From Prolixibacter denitrificans (GTDB lineage Bacteria > Bacteroidota > Bacteroidia > Bacteroidales > Prolixibacteraceae), in the NCBI RefSeq assembly GCF_003014495.1, contig NZ_PYGC01000013.1, forward strand, positions 46,061 to 110,060: 64,000 bases of DNA, read 5' to 3'. The notes beneath the pieces were generated by a model. That model did not search any database. It saw only the letters and a program-made list of their open reading frames with translations, and was not told the origin of the DNA. The position numbers were made by a program, and so were the translations under genes. Shown here one piece after another: positions 60,319 to 64,000 of the stretch. Position 1 is the stretch's first letter, and each line of letters starts with the position of its first letter.

Positions 60319-62403
60319 ATGAAAAAATATCAGCTGAAGAATCTCGATTGTGCCAACTGCGCCGCTAAAATAGAAGATGGCGTGGGCAAACTCAGCGAAG
60401 TACAATTTGTGAATGTCAACTTTGCCAACCTGTCGATGACCATCGAAACCGACGACATCGATCGGGTGCGGCAGAAGATTCGCGAGCTCGAGCCCGACGT
60501 CGAAGTAACCGATAACGACGACACCCCGCAACTGATTGCCAAAAGCGAACTGGCCGAGAACCGGGGAACGCTTGTCAAGGCAGGAATCGCTACGGCGTTG
60601 TTGGTTTTGGGAATCATATTCAAGGACGTGTTAGCTCAAACGCCCTATCACCTGGCAGAATATGCCGTATTTGTCGCGGCCTGGCTCATCAGCGGCTGGA
60701 AAGTGATTGCCGGCGCTATCCGTAACATCGTCAAAGGACGTGTTTTCGACGAGCAGTTTTTGATGACCGTCGCCACGCTGGGCGCGTTTGCCATTGGCGA
60801 GATGCCCGAGGCCGTTGCCGTTATGCTCTTCTACGTAGTGGGCGAACTGTTCCAGGACATTGCTGTAGGCCGTTCCCGGAAATCCATCAAAGCCTTGCTG
60901 GAAATCAAACCCGAATTTGCCAACGTGAAACAAGGAGCAGAGATTCAGAAAGTGTCGCCCGAAGAGGTACAGGTGGGCGATGTGATTGTGGTGAAAGCCG
61001 GTGAGAAAGTCCCGCTCGACGGAACGGTGCTCGAAGGGAGTTCGTTTGTCGATACGGCAACGCTGACGGGCGAGAGCGTTCCCCGCAAGGTAAACGCCAA
61101 CGACGAAATTATGGCCGGCATGATCAACCAATCGGGACTGCTGACCATACAGGTGAACAAAACCTTCAGTGAATCATCCATCTCGAAGATACTGGAGCTG
61201 GTCGAAAATGCGACGGCCCGGAAAGCCCGAACCGAAAAGTTCATCACCACCTTTGCCAAATACTACACGCCGGTGGTGGTTATCGGTGCCCTGTTGCTGG
61301 CCGTGTTGCCGCCGCTGTTCATCGCCGGAGCCACCTTCAGCGAATGGATTTACCGCGCGCTGGTCGTGCTGGTTATCTCCTGCCCCTGTGCCCTGGTCAT
61401 CAGCATTCCGCTGGGCTACTTTGGCGGCGTGGGCCGTGCCTCCAAACACGGTATCCTGGTGAAAGGCTCGAACTTCCTCGACGCTCTGACGCAGGTAAGA
61501 ACGGTAGTCTTCGACAAAACCGGAACACTGACCCAAGGCGAATTCAAGGTTACCCATGTCGTTACCGTGAATGGCTACAACGAGCAACAACTGCTGGAAT
61601 ATGCCGCCATCGCCGAGTCGGGCTCGAACCACCCCATCGCGCAATCCATCCTCGACGCCTGGGGAAAGCCGGTCGATGCAGCCCATATTTCAACAGTGAA
61701 GGAAATATCCGGGCATGGTGTGGTGGCTACCGCGAATGGAAACACCATCCTGGCCGGAAACGACAAGTTGCTGCACCGCGAACTCATCGAACACGATAGC
61801 TGCGATGTGGAAGGAACGGTGGTGCATGTGGCCGTCGATAAGACGTATGCCGGCTACCTGGTGATTGCCGACCGCATCAAGGAGGATGCCGCGGAAGCCA
61901 TCCGGAAACTGAAGAAGCGGGGCATGAAAACCGTGATGCTGACCGGTGACGAAACATCGGTAGCGCGGTCGGTGGCCGAGAAGCTGCAGCTCGACAGCTA
62001 CTATGCCGAACTCCTTCCGGAAGACAAGGTACGGCACATCGAGGCATTGCTCGACGGCGAACACAAAGTAGCTTTTGTGGGCGACGGTATCAACGATGCG
62101 CCGGTGATTGCCCGTGCTGACGTGGGCATGGCGATGGGTGCGCTGGGTTCCGACGCCGCCATCGAAACCGCCGACGTGGTGCTGATGACAGACTCGCCGG
62201 CCAAAGTGGTCGATGCCATCGATGTGGCCGGGAAAACGCGCCGGATTGTCTGGCAGAACATCATATTCGCCCTGGGCGTGAAGTTCATCTTCATCCTCCT
62301 GGGAATTGCCGGCATTGCCAACATGTGGGAAGCGGTCTTCGGTGACATGGGCGTAGCGCTCCTGGCGGTGTTCAACTCGATTCGCGTCCTCCGGGAAAGT
62401 TAA
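60319..62403 (+). CDS. Heavy-metal P1B-type ATPase (Zn/Cd/Pb exporter type)
   Basis: 694 aa. One N-terminal HMA domain with C11-x2-C14 (NLDCANCAAK), eight predicted transmembrane helices, the translocation motif C355-P356-C357, TGES in the actuator, phosphorylated D399 (DKTGTLT), SGSNHP (HP locus) and GDGINDAPVIA. The CPC motif and a C-terminal helix rich in charged/small residues fit ZntA/CadA-type zinc, cadmium or lead export. It is controlled by the upstream Fur-family gene and probably gives metal resistance. Confidence 0.93.
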   Translation: MKKYQLKNLDCANCAAKIEDGVGKLSEVQFVNVNFANLSMTIETDDIDRVRQKIRELEPDVEVTDNDDTPQLIAKSELAENRGTLVKAGIATALLVLGIIFKDVLAQTPYHLAEYAVFVAAWLISGWKVIAGAIRNIVKGRVFDEQFLMTVATLGAFAIGEMPEAVAVMLFYVVGELFQDIAVGRSRKSIKALLEIKPEFANVKQGAEIQKVSPEEVQVGDVIVVKAGEKVPLDGTVLEGSSFVDTATLTGESVPRKVNANDEIMAGMINQSGLLTIQVNKTFSESSISKILELVENATARKARTEKFITTFAKYYTPVVVIGALLLAVLPPLFIAGATFSEWIYRALVVLVISCPCALVISIPLGYFGGVGRASKHGILVKGSNFLDALTQVRTVVFDKTGTLTQGEFKVTHVVTVNGYNEQQLLEYAAIAESGSNHPIAQSILDAWGKPVDAAHISTVKEISGHGVVATANGNTILAGNDKLLHRELIEHDSCDVEGTVVHVAVDKTYAGYLVIADRIKEDAAEAIRKLKKRGMKTVMLTGDETSVARSVAEKLQLDSYYAELLPEDKVRHIEALLDGEHKVAFVGDGINDAPVIARADVGMAMGALGSDAAIETADVVLMTDSPAKVVDAIDVAGKTRRIVWQNIIFALGVKFIFILLGIAGIANMWEAVFGDMGVALLAVFNSIRVLRES

Positions 62404-62576
62404 AACGGTTACGCTTCGCGGTTTCTGTTGTTCCTATCGTTACTGTTGTTGGGCTTCGCGGTTCCTGTGGTTTCTGTTGTTCCTATGGTTTCTGTTGTTG
62501 AGCTTCGCAGTTACAGCATTTCAGGTTTCAGGTTGCGCCAGAGGTTGCAGTGAGCGATATTGTTACTGTTGTTCGA

Positions 62577-62817
62577 AGAGTTTTAAGTGTTATGTGTTAA
62601 GTTTTAAGAATGGTCGGTGATAATCCCCAGGTTCGCTGATAGGCGAAAAGTGTGTGGGCCCGTCAAAGTCGCCCGGGCAGGAGAAGGCGGGAGCGGTTTT
62701 TGGCGGGGATTCAGGGAAGTGGGTAGGAAAGAAAAAACTGTGACGCGGGTGGAAGGACTACTTTGACTTGTCCCGATGTATATCGGGATTGGTACTTTTG
62801 GGTCAAGCCAAAAGGAC
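62577..62817 (-). repeat. Right arm of inverted repeat flanking the fur-ATPase pair
   Basis: The reverse complement of 62601-62817 matches 59108-59325. The inner part 62577-62601 (TTTAAGTGTTATGTGTTAAG) matches inverted 59703-59727, which in the left arm is separated from the rest by the duplicated 126-bp units. Confidence 0.8.
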
Positions 62818-63320
62818 AATGTAGGAAGTGTTGTTCTGCTTCGATGGAGGACTTCTTTGTGTCCGTTGTGTAAACCTTAGCGTCCTTTGTGGTAAGTTTT
62901 AACCGCAAAGTGCACAAAGAAAGCACAAAGTACACAGTCTATCTTCGTGTTATGAGTGGTAAAAAAGGCTCCACGCTAAGACCGCAAAGATTTTCGCAAA
63001 GGGCGCAAAAACGTCCACCGATGACACGGCTAAAGAATGAAGGATAACCGCGGATAAGCTTCCGGTTATTTTCTGCAGCAAGTTAGCGGGCTGTCCCCCT
63101 TGGGAGGGGGAATCAAAGGGGGAGGAAAAATTTCTGATTGTCCATTTTCTGATTTTTCAATGAACAAATCCTCCTCCGGCCTTCGGCCACCTCCTCCGAA
63201 GGAGGACATTCGCGAACGACTGCACTTTAATGAAATGTCGCTGTTTAAGACCGGCTTAATCAACAGAAAGAAACTTCTTCGATTAAGATGCGCTTCTCAC
63301 CTCCGAAAGATGAAGAAGTT

Positions 63321-63675
63321 TATCCGGCGAGATGAAGAACTTCGTACCGTGAGATGAAGAAGAAAATCCGGCGAGATGAGCTTCGCACGGTCGTGAGATA
63401 AAGAACTCACGGATGCGGGAAACGGTTCTCCTGCCGGCCGGAAACAGTGGATTTTCAGAAACCACGTCTGCTTTTACCCAAAACCTAACATGATCTGGTC
63501 CCAAACCATGTGTGTTTTTACCCCAAACCTAATGTGGTTTGAAGTGAAACCTGCGGTGGTTTCGCGCTACCGACGCCTTACTCCTTTTGGGGGTCCGCCG
63601 TGGAAAAAAGTATGTCCCCCGAACATATTTCAGGGTGTGCCGTGTGAAAAAGTATGTACCCGGAACATTTTTTGA
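63321..63675 (+). repeat. Short degenerate tandem repeats
   Basis: TCCGGCGAGATGA occurs at 63323 and 63367 (period 44). TTTTACCC-AAACCTAA is doubled at about 63473 and 63515. A GTGGAAAAAAGTATGT unit is doubled with period about 42 (63601-63675). Confidence 0.6.
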
Positions 63676-63679
63676 GGTG

Positions 63680-64000
63680 CCTGTCTTGTCCTGAAATAGC
63701 TTGACGTAAAAAGTCAGGAAAATGAAGAAAGGAAAAGAGGCCATGTTAAGCGATCACATGGAAGGATTTCAGGAAAAACCGATTAATTACAATGCTTACG
63801 AAGTTAGTTTCAGGCGCTGGTTGGTCGGCCAGATAGATGCAGAAAAGATGAGTTTTCAGCAGGCACGCGACCGGTTTGATTTAGGTTCCCAGTACCGGCG
63901 CATTATCAGGAACTGGCAGGAACGTTATTCCGATGATATTCACTTATCTTTACAGGCGATGAGTGGAAAAGAAAGAACAGATGTAAAAGCGCTGGAGAAG
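63680..64000 (+). mobile_element. Left end of an IS3-like insertion sequence, cut by window edge
   Basis: The sequence changes character at about 63682, where TGTCTTGTCCTGAAATAGCTTGAC looks like a terminal inverted repeat beginning TG, and a transposase OrfA-like frame starts 40 bp later. The right end is beyond the window, so type and borders are provisional. Confidence 0.6.
63722..64000 (+). CDS. Transposase OrfA-like protein, 3' end outside window
   Basis: 93 codons open from ATG 63722 to the window end with no stop. The product has a helix-turn-helix of the transposase_8/IS3 OrfA type: SFRRWLVGQIDAEKMSFQQARDRF then LGSQYRRIIRNWQERY, and the start of a Lys/Glu-rich segment (KERTDVKALEK) that would lead into the usual leucine-zipper region. 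It probably binds the IS ends. OrfB is expected just beyond the edge. Confidence 0.7.
   Translation, partial: MKKGKEAMLSDHMEGFQEKPINYNAYEVSFRRWLVGQIDAEKMSFQQARDRFDLGSQYRRIIRNWQERYSDDIHLSLQAMSGKERTDVKALEK

Larger units (their letters stand above)
62404..63721. other. Intergenic region of decayed repeats, about 1.3 kb
   Basis: No gene with coding character. In order: a GTTNCTGTTGTTCC-type array (62404-62576), right arm of the inverted repeat (62577-62817), AAAG/ACAC-rich unique sequence, a CCTCC/GGAGG hairpin region (63090-63210), short tandem repeats (63320-63675) and the IS left end. Confidence 0.65.

Noticed and set aside
59108..62817. Calling the fur-ATPase interval a transposon
   Set aside because: There is no transposase inside and no recognisable target duplication; only the inverted repeats are certain.
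62604..63744. Several 60-85 codon frames downstream of the ATPase
   Set aside because: They coincide with inverted and tandem repeats on both strands and resemble no protein family.
1..64000. tRNA and rRNA genes
   Set aside because: No cloverleaf with a GGTTCGA-type T arm or conserved rRNA segment was found by eye; occurrences of GGTTCGA lie inside coding genes.

Overview
The window looks like a chromosomal segment from a Bacteroidota member, most plausibly an anaerobic or facultative marine or sediment relative of the Marinilabiliales/Prolixibacteraceae. The reasons are: -7 promoter elements of the TAnnTTTG type; few strong Shine-Dalgarno sequences; many SusE/PorT-like lipoproteins and outer-membrane barrels; and Bacteroidota-typical families (DUF2147, DUF4956 with a VTC domain, tandem TPR lipoproteins, aminoacyl-histidine dipeptidase). 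The assignment is an inference from protein character. No rRNA, tRNA or CRISPR array was seen.

Region 1 (0.3-13.8 kb) is sulfur and metal chemistry. A rhodanese and a TauE-type exporter precede a zinc/manganese-type ABC importer whose ATPase carries a fused N-terminal DUF1893 domain. On the minus strand lies an eight-gene operon, dsrE - dsrE2 - tusA - mvhD-like - qmoA - qmoB/hdrA-like - small winged helix - qmoC. It is a Qmo/Hdr quinone-interacting electron-transfer complex joined to a sulfur-carrier relay, with no adenylylsulfate reductase, Sat or Dsr sulfite reductase. A divergent Crp/Fnr regulator with N-terminal cysteines shares its promoter region, which contains a TGTGA-N6-TCACA site.

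Region 2 (13.9-36.8 kb) is mostly housekeeping and envelope: a GH16 glucanase, an M48 protease, three tandem paralogous lipoproteins, a large VWA membrane protein, a DUF2007-UspA fusion, a VTC/DUF4956/DUF2490 polyphosphate-type operon, dipeptidase, SLC13 transporter, SpoIIE phosphatase, PfkB kinase, FabG, sirtuin and MscS. A 26.3-26.5 kb intergenic region holds a candidate structured small RNA ending in a good terminator.

Region 3 (36.9-46.2 kb) is an arsenic island in three transcription units. They are arsR-arsE/F/G-like-BFD-arsP (organoarsenicals), tetR-tauE-porin-fmdE, and arsR-arsC-arsM-acr3 (arsenate, methylation, arsenite efflux). Each unit has palindromic operators next to its regulator.

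Region 4 (46.9-58.9 kb) has mnmE, a lipoate ligase, an esterase-like lipoprotein, a lipoprotein/barrel pair, a TetR-fabF unit with two identical 16-bp operators, and a GlxA/AraC regulator divergent from a small SRPBCC/VOC/DHFR-like/VOC cluster.

Region 5 (59-64 kb) is a Fur-family regulator and a zinc/cadmium-type P-type ATPase, enclosed between about 217-bp inverted non-coding repeats, followed by 1.3 kb of decayed repeats and the left end of an IS3-like element cut by the window edge.
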